64,000 bases of DNA from CAWJKP01 sp963843465 (GTDB taxonomy: Bacteria; Planctomycetota; Planctomycetia; Pirellulales; Thermoguttaceae). Both the position numbers and the translations under genes were made by a program. Position 1 is the first letter of the stretch; each line of letters starts with the position of its first letter. Shown here piece after piece: positions 20,251 to 29,792 of the stretch. The notes under the pieces are model-generated. The model did no database searches. It saw only the letters and a program-made list of their open reading frames with translations, and was not told the DNA's origin. The DNA lies in assembly GCA_963843465.1 (NCBI GenBank), contig CAWJKP010000009.1:248001-312000 (forward strand). Direction: 5' to 3'.

Positions 20251-20933
20251 GGTGGGACAAGCTCGCGTGAGCGAGCGCCGGCCCACCAGACGTGACGGAG
20301 GTATCGGGTCGTGCCTGAGTTTCGGCGGAATTACGTTCCGGGCGGGACATATTTCTTCACTTGTGTCACCCATTGCCGCGCACCGATACTTACCACGGAT
20401 CTCGGACGGACCTGTTTGCGAGGCGCGATCGAACAAACCCGGCGTGATCACTTCTTCGAGATTGTGGCCATTGTGCTTCTGCCCGACCATTGGCACACGG
20501 TTTGGACAATGCCACGCGGCGATGTCGGGTACCCAACGCGATGGATGCGGATCAAAGAGGAGTTTACGGAGGCCTGGCTTGATGCCGGCGGCGGCGAGTT
20601 GCCGCAATCTCGATCGCGCAAGGAGCATCGGTACCGCGGTATCTGGCAGAGACGATACTGGGAACACACCGTGCGCGATGAAGTGGATCTCAAACGGTGC
20701 GTGGACTACATCCATTGGAATCCGCGGAAGCACAGGTTGGCGGAACGCGTGCAGGACTGGCCTTGGTCGAGCTTCCAGCGATGGGTCCGCGCCGGAGAAT
20801 ACGAGATCGATTGGGGCGGCACCGACCCGGCGCCCGGCTGGGACGACCCTGAATGGGGCGAGGCGCTGTGAAACTCGCGTAAGTCTCCGTCTGGTGGGCC
20901 GGCGCTCGCTCACGCGAGCTTGTCCCACCCTAC
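20247..20933. mobile_element. RAYT unit: transposase gene between inverted REP copies
   Basis: A 687-bp segment bounded by inverted family A palindromes, GTAGGGTGGGACAAGCTCGC (20247-20289) and the mirror copy (20891-20933). The inner edges also match (CCACCAGACG on both sides). Inside is a single HUH transposase gene. The same family recurs at least eleven more times in the window. This is the arrangement called a REPtron in gammaproteobacteria. Confidence 0.85.
20311..20871 (+). CDS. REP-associated tyrosine transposase (RAYT, Y1_Tnp family)
   Basis: 186 residues from a GTG at 20311. HUH single-strand nuclease fold: GGTYFFTCVTH near the N-terminus, the paired histidines in LPDHWHTVW, and the catalytic-Tyr region CVDYIHWNPRKHRL. 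The C-terminal WPWSSFQRWV also fits the family. Known RAYTs bind REP hairpins and cleave near a 5' GTAG tetranucleotide. The gene is flanked on both sides by inverted GTAG-type REPs, so it is very likely the processing enzyme for family A. All motifs are present and the frame is intact, so it may be active. Confidence 0.9.
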   Translation: MPEFRRNYVPGGTYFFTCVTHCRAPILTTDLGRTCLRGAIEQTRRDHFFEIVAIVLLPDHWHTVWTMPRGDVGYPTRWMRIKEEFTEAWLDAGGGELPQSRSRKEHRYRGIWQRRYWEHTVRDEVDLKRCVDYIHWNPRKHRLAERVQDWPWSSFQRWVRAGEYEIDWGGTDPAPGWDDPEWGEAL

Positions 20934-20971
20934 GGCTCTAACCACTAACCACTGATAGGAGTTCAGGACGA

Positions 20972-22419
20972 GTGGCGTCTGGCGAAACGAGCGGAAGAAA
21001 TGGGCCGTCGCGGGTGGCCGTGGTCGGCGGGGGGATCACCGGCCTGGCGGCGGCGCAGCGGCTGGTGGAACTCGATCCTGGCGCGAGTCGCGCTTTTCGA
21101 GCGTGGATCGCGACTGGGCGGCGTGCTTTGGACCATCCATGAGAGCGGCTTCCAGGTCGAGCAGAGCGCCGACAACTTCATCACCACGGTGCCCTGGGGC
21201 CTGGACCTCTGCAAGCGGCTGGGGCTGGGCGACGAGCTGGTCCAGACCAACCCGGACTGCCGGCGGACTTATGTTGTCCGCTCGGGCCGGCTCTACCGTC
21301 TGCCCGACGGTTTCATGATGATGGCCCCCACCCAGATGTGGCCGCTGGCGGTCACTCCGATCCTCAGCCCGCTGGGCAAGTTTCGCGCGGCGCTGGAGTA
21401 TTTCCTTCCCGCCCGCCGCGACGGCGCCGACGAGAGCATGGCGGCATTCGTGCGGCGGCGGCTGGGGCGGGAGGTCTTCGACCGGCTGGTCGAGCCGCTG
21501 GTCAGCGCGGTCTATGCGGCCGATATGGAGAAGCTCAGCGTGCTGGCCACGCTGCCGCGCTTCCGCGAAATGGAAAGCGAGTACGGAAGCCTGATCCGGG
21601 CCATGCGGGCGCAGATGAAGACCCTCAAGGGCGGCCGGCCTGCGCCCTCGCAAAGCGGCGCCCGCTACAGCATGTTCGTCACGCTCCGCCGCGGGCTGAC
21701 GAGCCTGGTGGAGGCCCTGGCCGCCCGGCTGCCGCCGGGGACGGTGCGGCTGGAAACGCCCGTTGACCGCATGGTCCGGCAGTCCGACGGTTGGCGGCTT
21801 TGGCCGGCGGGGGGAGGCCCCGAGCGGTTCGATGCGGTGATCCTGGCCACGCCCTCGCACGAGTCGGCCCGATTGTTGCAACCGACCGACGCCTCGCTGG
21901 CCGACGACCTGGGCCGCATCGTTCATGCGGGGACGGCGATCGTGACGGTCGCCTATCGTCGCCGGCAGATCCGCCACAAGCTGGACGGCATGGGCTTTGT
22001 CGTCCCGGCGGTCGAGCGGAGCCCGGTGCTGGCCGGCAGTTTTAGCAGCCGCAAGTACGTCCACCGCGCCGGAAGGGACGGAGCTGTTCCGCATCTTCGT
22101 CGGCGGGGCCCGGCGCCCCGAGATGGCCGAAATGGAGGACCGCCGGCTGGTGCCGCTGGTGCTCGGCGAACTGGCGCCGCTTCTGGGGATCGACGGAGAG
22201 CCGATCTACACCACCACCGCTCACTGGCCGGGCACGATGCCGCAGTACTACGTGGGCCACCAGGACCTCGTCGCCCGCATCGAGCAGCGGCGGGCGGCAA
22301 TCCCCGGTCTGGCGCTGGCCGGCAACGCCTTCCAGGGCGTGGGCGTTCCCAACTGCATCCATAGCGGCCAACAGGCGGCTACCGCAGCGGCCGCCTTTGC
22401 TGCTGCACGGCCGTCTTGA
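20972..22419 (+). CDS. hemG: Protoporphyrinogen oxidase, HemG/HemY-type flavoprotein (two apparent frameshifts)
   Basis: FAD-dependent oxidation of protoporphyrinogen (or coproporphyrinogen) in heme synthesis. A GTG at 20972, preceded by AGGAG, opens the dinucleotide-binding motif VAVVGGGITGLAAAQRL. The frame then changes at about 21081 to continue LFERGSRLGGVLWTIHESGF. It runs through VEPLVSAVYAADMEKLSV and YSMFVTLRRGLTSLVEALA, and changes again at about 22066 to give TELFRIFVGG and the C-terminal flavin motif GNAFQGVGVPNCIHSGQQAA. Adding two bases at each GCGC restores one frame (DPGARVALFERG; HRxPEGTEL). The 3' end overlaps the convergent DUF1571 gene by about 40 bp. Confidence 0.82.
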
Positions 22420-23416
22420 AGCCGTAGTTGGGGTTGTGGACGTCGAACTCCGCGTCCGTGAAGCCGTTGTTGAGTTTCAGGTTGACGTAGGTATACTCCT
22501 CGATGAGCTGCGGCTGGCTGTTGCGCCGGTCCGGCCAATCGTAGGCCTCCAGGCGGATGGGGACGTTCAGCTCGTCATCGACGAAGATCCGGGCCATGTG
22601 GTAGATGAAGTTGCGGCGCGGCACCGGATGGACCACTTGGATGCAGGTGCAAAGCCGGTTGTTGATCTTCGCCCCCTGGAAGAAGTTCACCTCGCACTCG
22701 CCATACTTGGCGTCCTTCTCCGAAACCTCGATCAAGCGGCGAAGGAGGTTGCTGATGCCCAGCTCGGTAATCGGATAGTGCTGTCCGGTCATGGCGACCC
22801 GGCCGGTGGGCTCCAAGGACACGGTGCCGGCGAGTTTGCGGACGCCGCTGCCGGCGTGGCCCTGCAGCTTGCCTTCGTTCTGCCCATCGACGTAGAGCAC
22901 CTCCTGGCCGCGCAGGCTGGCGGGCTCCATGAAGTACATGTAGACGCTGAAAGGCTTGTTGCGGACCTTGATGAAGGCATACTCCGCCTCGCCGACTTTG
23001 CCGTTGAACCGCTCCCGCTTGCAGAGCGTGGCCGAATAGTCTTGCACTCGCTCCATCACCTGCAAGCTGAGATAGGCCCAACGGATCGCCGGCATCAGGG
23101 GGTGCTCGTTAGGCTGCGCGGTGAGGTTCGGCCGGCCGGAAGGCGGCGCCGTGGAGCGGTCGGCAACCTGTACGGGCGACTGGACAGGCTGGTTCTGAGG
23201 CGGCTGCAAAGCTTGCGCCTGCTGCACGGGGTAGACATTCTGGAACCCATTCCATGCCGGCTGCTGCGGTTCGGCCGGCTGCGGCGAAGGATCGTTGCCG
23301 TAAGGCCCCCCCGAGCCGTAAGGGCCATAGCTCTGGGCCATCGCGGCGGATGCCAGACCGGCCGACAACAACGCCGCGGCGATCCATCCGCGAAACGCCA
23401 GGTGTCTCCAATTCAT
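22379..23416 (-). CDS. DUF1571-family secreted protein
   Basis: 345 residues from ATG 23416, preceded by GGAGTGGAGT. An N-terminal signal peptide (GWIAAALLSAGLASAAMAQ) leads into a Gln/Pro-rich linker of about 80 residues. The DUF1571 domain follows (DYSATLCKRERFNGKVGEAE, FSVYMYFMEPASLRGQEVLY, PIRLEAYDWP, NPNYGFK near the end). The family is typical of planctomycetes and its function is unknown; the fold is presumed to resemble outer-membrane lipoprotein carriers. A tail-to-tail overlap with the heme oxidase gene is seen. Confidence 0.82.
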   Translation of the reverse strand: MNWRHLAFRGWIAAALLSAGLASAAMAQSYGPYGSGGPYGNDPSPQPAEPQQPAWNGFQNVYPVQQAQALQPPQNQPVQSPVQVADRSTAPPSGRPNLTAQPNEHPLMPAIRWAYLSLQVMERVQDYSATLCKRERFNGKVGEAEYAFIKVRNKPFSVYMYFMEPASLRGQEVLYVDGQNEGKLQGHAGSGVRKLAGTVSLEPTGRVAMTGQHYPITELGISNLLRRLIEVSEKDAKYGECEVNFFQGAKINNRLCTCIQVVHPVPRRNFIYHMARIFVDDELNVPIRLEAYDWPDRRNSQPQLIEEYTYVNLKLNNGFTDAEFDVHNPNYGFKTAVQQQRRPLR

Positions 23417-23618
23417 GTACTCCACTCCTTTGTGGCGTGCCCCCAAGCGTCATTCGAGGCTTAGGGCCTTCAAGCGTTATCGTTGATTTTTCCGGGAACG
23501 AATTACAATGTTTTCGCCGGGGCGGCAGCTTTATCTGACCGGTCAAGCCGTGCCGGCGACAATTCCAGGGAAGCTATTCCAATTTACCCAAACTCAACCG
23601 CAGAGGGGAGAGCAGTTC

Positions 23619-24299
23619 GTGACGCCGTCCAAGATTCTCGTGGCCACGATCGTTTCCAGTCCCTTTCAGGAGAATACCTATATCGCCCATTGGGAGGGAC
23701 AAAGCGACTGCCTGGTGGTTGACCCCGGCCTGGAGCCGGAGAAGATTCTCCACCATCTCACTACGCACCCGTTGACTCCGGCGGCCATTCTCATCACGCA
23801 CGGTCATAGCGACCACATTGCCGGCTGCGCGGCTTTGAAGCAGCGATGGCCCGCCTGTCCGATCGTGATTGGGGCGGCGGACGCCCCTAAATTGACAGAT
23901 CCTGCGCTGAACCTCTCCAGCGGCTTCGGTTTCCGCATCGTCTGTCCCCCTGCGGAGGTGACCCTCAAAGATGGGGACACCTATCAGGCGGCCGGTCTGG
24001 AATTGAAAGTGCTCGCGGTACCGGGCCACTCGGCCGGGCACGTGGTCTACCTCTGGCAGGGAGGCACCCCGCCGCTGGCGTTCGTGGGCGATGTGATCTT
24101 CGCCGGCAGCATTGGCCGGACCGACTTTCCCGACGGCGATTTCGACCAGCTCGTCCGCGGCATTCGCGAGAAGCTCTTCACGCTCCCCCATGAGACGTTG
24201 CTCTATCCGGGCCATGGTCCGCCGACCACCGTGGGCCGCGAGCGTAGCAGCAATCCCTTCGTGGGGATGGGAAATGGCAGAGGTTCGGATGAAGAGTAA
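23619..24299 (+). CDS. Metallo-beta-lactamase-fold hydrolase (glyoxalase II-like)
   Basis: About 226 residues from GTG 23619, which has GAGGGGAG eight bases upstream. An ATG at 23508 would add an unlikely Gln/Pro-rich leader. Metal ligands are in THGHSDHIAG, PGHSAGHV, GDVIFAGSIGRTDFPDGD and YPGHGPPTTVGRE, the layout of small glyoxalase II-like thiolester hydrolases. The cytoplasmic location and substrate (a glutathione- or other thiol-linked ester) are inferred from the family. It is followed directly by a nested repeat block. Confidence 0.85.
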   Translation: MTPSKILVATIVSSPFQENTYIAHWEGQSDCLVVDPGLEPEKILHHLTTHPLTPAAILITHGHSDHIAGCAALKQRWPACPIVIGAADAPKLTDPALNLSSGFGFRIVCPPAEVTLKDGDTYQAAGLELKVLAVPGHSAGHVVYLWQGGTPPLAFVGDVIFAGSIGRTDFPDGDFDQLVRGIREKLFTLPHETLLYPGHGPPTTVGRERSSNPFVGMGNGRGSDEE

Positions 24300-24313
24300 T
24301 GTGGGCAAGTTCC

Positions 24314-24507
24314 GTAGGACGGATTGCTAATCCCGATTATTCACGGGCGCATCGTAAGCGCGAAGCGTAAGCGAGGACGGCAAAGGGATTTACCCTCGCT
24401 GACGCTTCGGGTTTCGATTGCCCGCTCTGCGCCGTTTACATCACGGGGCGTGAATAATCCGCGCTAAACCGTCCACGACTTCCGCACGGATTAGCAATCC
24501 GTCCTAC
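24314..24507. repeat. Nested repeat: family F interrupted by family E
   Basis: The outer arms are GTAGGACGGATTGCTAATCC and GGATTAGCAATCCGTCCTAC, a GTAG...CTAC palindrome. Between them, 24331-24468 is a full copy of the family E element seen at 11671-11808. One repeat has therefore inserted into the loop of another. Confidence 0.9.
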
Positions 24508-24621
24508 GGCAAGGGCGGCATCTCATCTTGGCAGAAGCGGCGTCATTTGCTAGGGTATCGGCCTTGCTCCGGGAAGGTGCTTCAGGCGGGGCGTGACAGG
24601 CCTGCAAGGAAGGAGGCCGGC

Positions 24622-25143
24622 ATGAGTTCCGATCAGAAACAGGAAGTTCGCGTCCACATTCGCTGGATGATCCGTCGCGACATGCCCGAGGTGCTGGCGA
24701 TCGAGGCCTCGAGCTTTGAATTTCCTTGGGTCGAGGAGGACTTTATCCGCTGCCTGCGTCAGCGCAACTGCATCGGCATGGTTGCCGAGCACGACGACCA
24801 GGTGGTGGGCTTCATGATTTACGAGCTCAACAAGAATCGCATCCAGGTGCTCAACTTCGCCGTGGCCCCCGAGTTTCGCCGCCGGGGCGTGGGAACGCAG
24901 ATGGTCGCCAAGCTCATCGGCAAGCTCTCCGTCCAGCGCCGCTCGCGGATCGTGCTGGAGGTGCGGGAGACGAACCTGGCCGCGCAGTTGTTCTTCCGCA
25001 CCATCGGCTTCCGCGCCATCTCCGTGCTCCGCAATTTTTACGAAGACACGCCCGAAGACGCCTACCTGATGCAATACCGCTACGAGGCGGAGCCGGCCGC
25101 CGCCGCCGATGCGGACAACCGCATCTCGCGATTGGCCGGATAA
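24622..25143 (+). CDS. rimI: RimI-like GNAT N-acetyltransferase
   Basis: 173 residues from ATG 24622, with a strong AAGGAGG ribosome-binding site upstream. GNAT fold: IRRDMPEVLAIEASSFEFPW at the N-terminus matches the ribosomal-protein S18 alanine acetyltransferase group. The acetyl-CoA loop is VAPEFRRRGVGTQMV, and LEVRETNLAAQLFFRTIGFR follows. The role in N-terminal alanine acetylation of S18 is inferred from similarity; other protein substrates are possible. A short Ala/Asp-rich tail is extra. It is flanked on both sides by repeat clusters and has no obvious operon partners. Confidence 0.83.
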   Translation: MSSDQKQEVRVHIRWMIRRDMPEVLAIEASSFEFPWVEEDFIRCLRQRNCIGMVAEHDDQVVGFMIYELNKNRIQVLNFAVAPEFRRRGVGTQMVAKLIGKLSVQRRSRIVLEVRETNLAAQLFFRTIGFRAISVLRNFYEDTPEDAYLMQYRYEAEPAAAADADNRISRLAG

Positions 25144-25144
25144 G

Positions 25145-25230
25145 CTTGTGGTGCAGGCGTCCCGCCTGCACTTTTGCGGCAGGCGGGAAACCTGCACATT
25201 CACGGCAGGCGGGACGCCTGCACCACAAGG
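25145..25230. repeat. Repeat family G, copy 1
   Basis: Three GC-rich hairpin units related to GTGCAGGCGTCCCGCCTGCA, with outer arms CTTGTGGTGCAGGCG and CGCCTGCACCACAAG. A shorter copy is at 57350-57405. Confidence 0.85.
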
Positions 25231-25237
25231 CAGCCAG

Positions 25238-25353
25238 GTAGGGTGGGACAAGCTCGCGTAAGCGATGCCGGCCCACCATTTCCCGGCTGATGCCCACCAT
25301 TGTCCGGCTGATGGTGGGCCGGCGGTCGCCACGGCGGCCTTGTCCCACCCTAC
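25238..25353. repeat. Inverted pair of family A REPs
   Basis: A plus copy at 25238-25278 and a minus copy at 25313-25353, 34 bp apart. The arms are GTAGGGTGGGACAAGCTCGC and GGCCTTGTCCCACCCTAC. The spacing and facing orientation resemble BIME elements built of two REPs. The pair lies between two convergent genes. Confidence 0.88.
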
Positions 25354-25367
25354 TTCTTCCCGCGGGC

Positions 25368-28088
25368 TCACCTTCCGGACACTGGCCGGCTGGAAGCGAA
25401 GGTGTACGAGCCCGAGCCGATCTCGAACACCGCTTCGCCCCCCTTCCAACGGAGAAACTTTACGCCCTCGGCCGTGGCCGCGGGCTTGCCCGACTCGGTG
25501 ACGGAGACCGCCTCGGCAGCCGAGACATAGACGGTCGCCGTGGTATTGGCGGGGATCGTCACGTCGAGAGTGAAAGTCCCGTCCTTGAGTTGCCAGGCGC
25601 TGGCGATCCGGCCGCGGATCGAGTCGAGGCTAGCGCTGGCCGATGTCAGGCCGCCGCCGACGCGGGGATGGAGGATGATGTGCCGGAAGTCGGGTTTCTG
25701 CGGATCCAGCCCGATGCCGGCCACGCTCTCGAAGAGCCACTCGCCACAGGAGCCCAGCGCGTAGTGATTGAAGGAATTCATGCCCGGGTCCTGGAATCCT
25801 TTCTCCGGCGTCCAGCCGTCCCAGCGTTCCCAAATCGTCGTGGCGCCGTGCTTTACGGAGAAGAGCCATGATGGAAACGTGTCTTGCAACAGCAGCCGGT
25901 AGGCCGTGTCGACCATGCCGGCCTTGGTGAGCACGGGCAGCAGGTAGCTCACGCCCACGAAGCCGGTGGTGACGTGCCAACCGTGGGCCCGGATGTCGTC
26001 GCGCAAGTACTGGGCGGCCTTGGGCCGCAGCTCGTCGGGCAAGAGCTCGAACTTCAGGGCCATCGCGTAGCAGCACTGGGTATTGCCCCGGATGCGGCCG
26101 TCAGCGGCCACGTAACGCTTGTTGAAGGCCGCCTTGATCTCGTCGAAGAGCTGTTCGTACTTGGCCGCCTCCTCCGTCTTGCCGATCGCCGCGTAGCTCC
26201 GGGCGACAAGGTGCGTGGAGTAGGCGAAATAGGCTGTGCCAATGAGGTCCTTGGGCGTGTCGGCGCCGATCGCCAGCCAGTCGCCGTAGTCGTTGCCGCG
26301 GTCCTTGTCGCGGATCAGGCCGGTACTGTGTTTGCGACACCACTCGACCCAGCGGGTCATCGCCGGCAGATGGCGATTGAGGATCCGCTGATCGCCGTAA
26401 ACCTGGTAGATGGTCCAGGGGCAGATCACGCCGGCGTCGGCCCAGGCGGGCACGCTGCCGCAGCCCATGGTGTTGGGGTTCACGTCGCTGAAGGCGCCGT
26501 CGGACGACTGGCCGTCGTCAACGTCCACCAGCCACTTGGTGAAGAACGCCGCCACGTCGGCGTTGTCGGTGGCCGTGCGGACGAAGACCTGCGCGTCGCC
26601 CATCCAGCCCAGCCGCTCGTCGCGTTGCGGGCAGTCGGTGGGGATGCTGAGGTAGTTGCCCCGTTGGCCCCAGGTGATATTGGACTGGAGTTGGTTGATG
26701 CGCGGATCGGAGCAGGCGAACTGGCCCACCCGAGGCGTGTCGGACCCGAGCACAATGCCGGTCACCGCATCCAGCCCGGGCTTGCCCGAGAGCCCGGTGA
26801 GCTCGACGTAGCGGAAGCCGTGGAAGGTGAACGTCGGCTGCCAGACTTCGACGCCGCCGCCCTTGGCCACGTAGGTGTCCACCGAGGCGGCGCTGCGGAG
26901 ATTGGTGGTGTAGATCGTGCCGTCGGGATTGAGCATTTCCGCGTGACGCAAGGTGATCTTCGTGCCGGCGGGGGCCGAGACTGCCAGCCGCACCACGCCG
27001 ACCATGTTCTGGCCGAGATCGAAGGTCCAGCGGCCGGGCTTGGGCTGGCTGACCGACTTGGGCGCCAGCCGCCCAGTCTCGCGGACCGGCTGCACGACCT
27101 GGCCGTCCAACTCCCGGGCGGGTTCGTCGCGGACGGTGGCCGCCGCCCAGGGGCCGTCGTCCAGGCCCGGCTGGTCCCAACCGGGAATCTCCCGCCGGGC
27201 GTCGTACGACTCGCCGAGCATGAAATCGGAGGCCAGCACCGGCCCAGCGTGGACCTTCCACGTTCCGTCGCTGACGATCCGCTGCAGGCTGCCGTCGGCG
27301 TAGGTCACTTCGAGCTGGGTGAACAGCGCCGGCGTCTTGCCGAACTTCTGGAACCCGCCGTTGCCGATGTGGCCGCAGTACCAGCCGTTGGCCAGCAGGG
27401 CGGCCAGCGCGTTGGGGCCCGGCTTGAGCATCGAGGCGACGTCGTAGACCTGGTAGCGGACCCGCTTGCGGTAGTCGGTCCATTCCGGGGCCAGCACGTA
27501 GTCGCCCACCCGGCGGCCGTTGATCCGCAGCTCGTAGAGCCCCAGGGCCGTGGCGAAGAGCCGGGCCTTGGCGATCGGCTTGTCGGCCAACCTCACCGCC
27601 TTGTGGAACATGGGCACCCCACCATCCCCACCACGCGCTGTCGATTCGGCCTGGATCCAGCGGGCCTTCCAGTCGTCGGCCTTCAGCAGGCCCATCTCCC
27701 AAAGAGCCGGTTGGCTCCAATCGCTGGGGCTGCCGTCGCGGTCCCAAGCCCGCACCTTCCAGAAACACGCTTGGCGCGAGCCGAGCGGCTTGCCGCCATA
27801 GACCACCTGCGCCGTCTCGTCGGAGGCCACCTTGCCGCTCTGCCAGAGGTCGCCCTGGTCCTGCTTCAGCCGCTCGGGCGAGGAGGCCACCAGCACCTCG
27901 TAGGCCGTCTGCCGCTGGGCCCGCTGCTGGGACTGGACAGTCCAGCTCAGCCGTGGCTCACTGGTGTCGATGCCCAGCGGGTCCTGGAGATATTCACAGC
28001 GCAGATCCTCGACCCGGATCGTTTGCCCCCAAAGCGACCCCACGCTGCTCAGGACCAAGAGAAGGACCCCCATCCAGGTATGTCGCAT
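25368..28088 (-). CDS. Alpha-L-rhamnosidase, GH78 family, secreted
   Basis: Hydrolyses terminal alpha-L-rhamnose from plant, algal or bacterial glycans. 906 residues from ATG 28088, with a signal peptide (MRHTWMGVLLLVLSSVGSLWG). An N-terminal beta-sandwich begins RCEYLQDPLGIDTSEPRLSW, a typical GH78 opening. Further domains contain LYELRINGRRVGDYVLAPEW and FTFHGFRYVELTGL. The (alpha/alpha)6 catalytic domain carries the conserved acidic motif DCPQRDERLGWMGDAQ and then GAFSDVNP and TIWERWDGW. A C-terminal beta-sandwich ends near 25368. The frame is unbroken over 2.7 kb. With the sulfatase and DUF4838 protein further on, it points to polysaccharide use. Confidence 0.93.
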   Translation of the reverse strand: MRHTWMGVLLLVLSSVGSLWGQTIRVEDLRCEYLQDPLGIDTSEPRLSWTVQSQQRAQRQTAYEVLVASSPERLKQDQGDLWQSGKVASDETAQVVYGGKPLGSRQACFWKVRAWDRDGSPSDWSQPALWEMGLLKADDWKARWIQAESTARGGDGGVPMFHKAVRLADKPIAKARLFATALGLYELRINGRRVGDYVLAPEWTDYRKRVRYQVYDVASMLKPGPNALAALLANGWYCGHIGNGGFQKFGKTPALFTQLEVTYADGSLQRIVSDGTWKVHAGPVLASDFMLGESYDARREIPGWDQPGLDDGPWAAATVRDEPARELDGQVVQPVRETGRLAPKSVSQPKPGRWTFDLGQNMVGVVRLAVSAPAGTKITLRHAEMLNPDGTIYTTNLRSAASVDTYVAKGGGVEVWQPTFTFHGFRYVELTGLSGKPGLDAVTGIVLGSDTPRVGQFACSDPRINQLQSNITWGQRGNYLSIPTDCPQRDERLGWMGDAQVFVRTATDNADVAAFFTKWLVDVDDGQSSDGAFSDVNPNTMGCGSVPAWADAGVICPWTIYQVYGDQRILNRHLPAMTRWVEWCRKHSTGLIRDKDRGNDYGDWLAIGADTPKDLIGTAYFAYSTHLVARSYAAIGKTEEAAKYEQLFDEIKAAFNKRYVAADGRIRGNTQCCYAMALKFELLPDELRPKAAQYLRDDIRAHGWHVTTGFVGVSYLLPVLTKAGMVDTAYRLLLQDTFPSWLFSVKHGATTIWERWDGWTPEKGFQDPGMNSFNHYALGSCGEWLFESVAGIGLDPQKPDFRHIILHPRVGGGLTSASASLDSIRGRIASAWQLKDGTFTLDVTIPANTTATVYVSAAEAVSVTESGKPAATAEGVKFLRWKGGEAVFEIGSGSYTFASSRPVSGR

Positions 28089-28171
28089 CGTTCGATCTCC
28101 AACAGAGGACTCATGGGTTGCACCGCAAACCACCATACTATAGTGCCCGCGGGTCGAAATGATACAAGTTC

Positions 28172-28226
28172 GTAGTTCCGGCTTTAGCCGGGAATCCGCG
28201 GAAAGACCGCCTAAAGGCGGGACTAC
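28172..28226. repeat. Repeat family H (GTAG...CTAC)
   Basis: A pair of hairpins, GTAGTTCCGGCTTTAGCCGG and CCGCCTAAAGGCGGGACTAC, upstream of the rhamnosidase gene on its 5' side. Confidence 0.75.
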
Positions 28227-28316
28227 GAACGACGCGTTTCCAACCGCGTGCAGTATATCGCCCCTTCGCCGTCACAACCAACGCTATCCCTTATCCCTGA
28301 TCCACTAACCACTGTT

Positions 28317-28357
28317 GGTGGGCCGGCGGCCGCCAGGGCGGCCTTGTCCCACCCTAT
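28317..28357. repeat. Single family A REP (inverted orientation)
   Basis: The unit reads GGTGGGCCGGCGGCCGCCAG followed by GGCGGCCTTGTCCCACCCTA. It is preceded by the words CCACTAACCACT, which also flank the RAYT unit at 20940. It lies between two divergent genes; about 140 bases remain to the regulator gene start. Confidence 0.85.
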
Positions 28358-28498
28358 GGTTGCCGCGCAGCCGGCATTTTCGGCATAGTCCGCAGGATCC
28401 TCCCCTTCCTGGCAGCCCGATCGTCGCTGTTTCCGCTGCCTGGCGTGGATTCTACGACCTACTGTTAGATTGTGGTGAAATGGTTAGAGGAAGCGCAG

Positions 28499-29709
28499 AT
28501 GGCAAACGATGCTGCCAAACGGATTCTGATCGTGGACGACGATCCCTCGTTTCGTCGCCTGGTGATGGTGACGCTGCGAAATGATTATGCGACGGAAGAA
28601 GCGGGATACGGCCAGGAGGCCCTGGAGCGAATCGCGGCCTTCCAGCCGGGCCTGGTCCTGCTGGACATCGTGATGCCGGGCATCGACGGCCATGAAACGT
28701 GCCGCCGCATCAAGAACGTCCTCGCCCATGATCCGCGTGGTGATGGTCTCGGCGAGGTCCTCCTCCCAAGAGCAGTTGCGGGCCTTTGAGGCGGGCGCCG
28801 ACGACTACGTCGTCAAGCCCTTCGATCCGCAGGATTTCCGCGCGGATCCGCTTGCACTTCCAGTTGCAGGAGGCGATGGCCGCCGCCGCGGCGATTCGCA
28901 GCGAGATCGAGTCCCGCAACCTGCTCCTGCGGCAGGAGGCAAAGCGGCATACCCGGGACATGATCGCGCTGCAGGACATTGCCGTGTTTACGCTGGCCAA
29001 GGTGGCGGAATCACGCGATCAGCAGACGGGCGGCCACCTGGCGCGGATGCGCGCCTACTCGCAGATCCTAGCCGAAGAGCTCGCCCGCGGCGAACCTTAT
29101 GCGGAACAGATCGACGCGCGGTTCCTGGAAGACCTTTACCGCTCAAGCCCCCTGCACGACATCGGCAAGGTGGGCATTCCCGACAGCATCCTGCTGAAGC
29201 CCGGGCCGCTGGCGGCGGATGAACTCGCCGTCATGCAGCAACACGCGGTGATGGGCGCCAACATCCTCGACGAGGCCGTGACCCGCTGCCCCGGCGGCGG
29301 CTTCCTGGAAATGGCGGCCCTGATCGCCCGCTATCACCACGAGCGATTCGACGGCAAGGGCTATCCCCTGGGCCTGTCCGGCCGCCAGATTCCCCTGGCG
29401 GCGAGGATCGTGGCCGTCGCCGACGTGTTCGACGCCTTGACCTCCGTGCGCCCCTACAAACGGGCGATTCCCGTGCGGCAAGCCAAGTCCATCGTCCGCC
29501 GCGATTCCGGCCGTCATTTCGATCCCGTCATCGTCGAGGCGTTCCTGCGGCGGTTTGAGGACCTCGTGTCCGTGCGACAGGAGGCCAGCCAGGACATCGC
29601 CCCGGTCTATGGCGCCCCGCCGGTCCGCCAATACCCCTTGGACGCGGCCGCTGCCTGGTCTGCCCAACCGCAGGTGGGAGCAGCCGGCGCCGCTTGCAGC
29701 ACGCCCTAG
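28499..29709 (+). CDS. Response regulator with HD-GYP domain (two apparent frameshifts)
   Basis: Predicted c-di-GMP phosphodiesterase controlled by phosphorylation. From ATG 28499 a receiver domain begins RILIVDDDPSFRRLVMVTL, with the phospho-acceptor Asp in LLDIVMPGIDG. The frame shifts at about 28718 to give VVMVSARSSSQEQLRAFEAG and the conserved Lys of VKPFD. It shifts again at about 28842 to give RIRLHFQLQEAMAAAAA and the output domain. HD-GYP marks are GGHLARMRAYSQILAEEL, HDIGKVGIPD, HHERFDGKGYP and DVFDALTSVRPYK. The second break can be repaired at CCGCGCGG; the first has no GCGC context. No cognate kinase is adjacent. Confidence 0.83.
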
Positions 29710-29792
29710 CCGCCGGGAGGTTGACGAACCGGCATCACGCGGGATAAGATGCCCGTAGATTCGTCATCTCTCTGCGCCGAGGAGGCTAGCCC

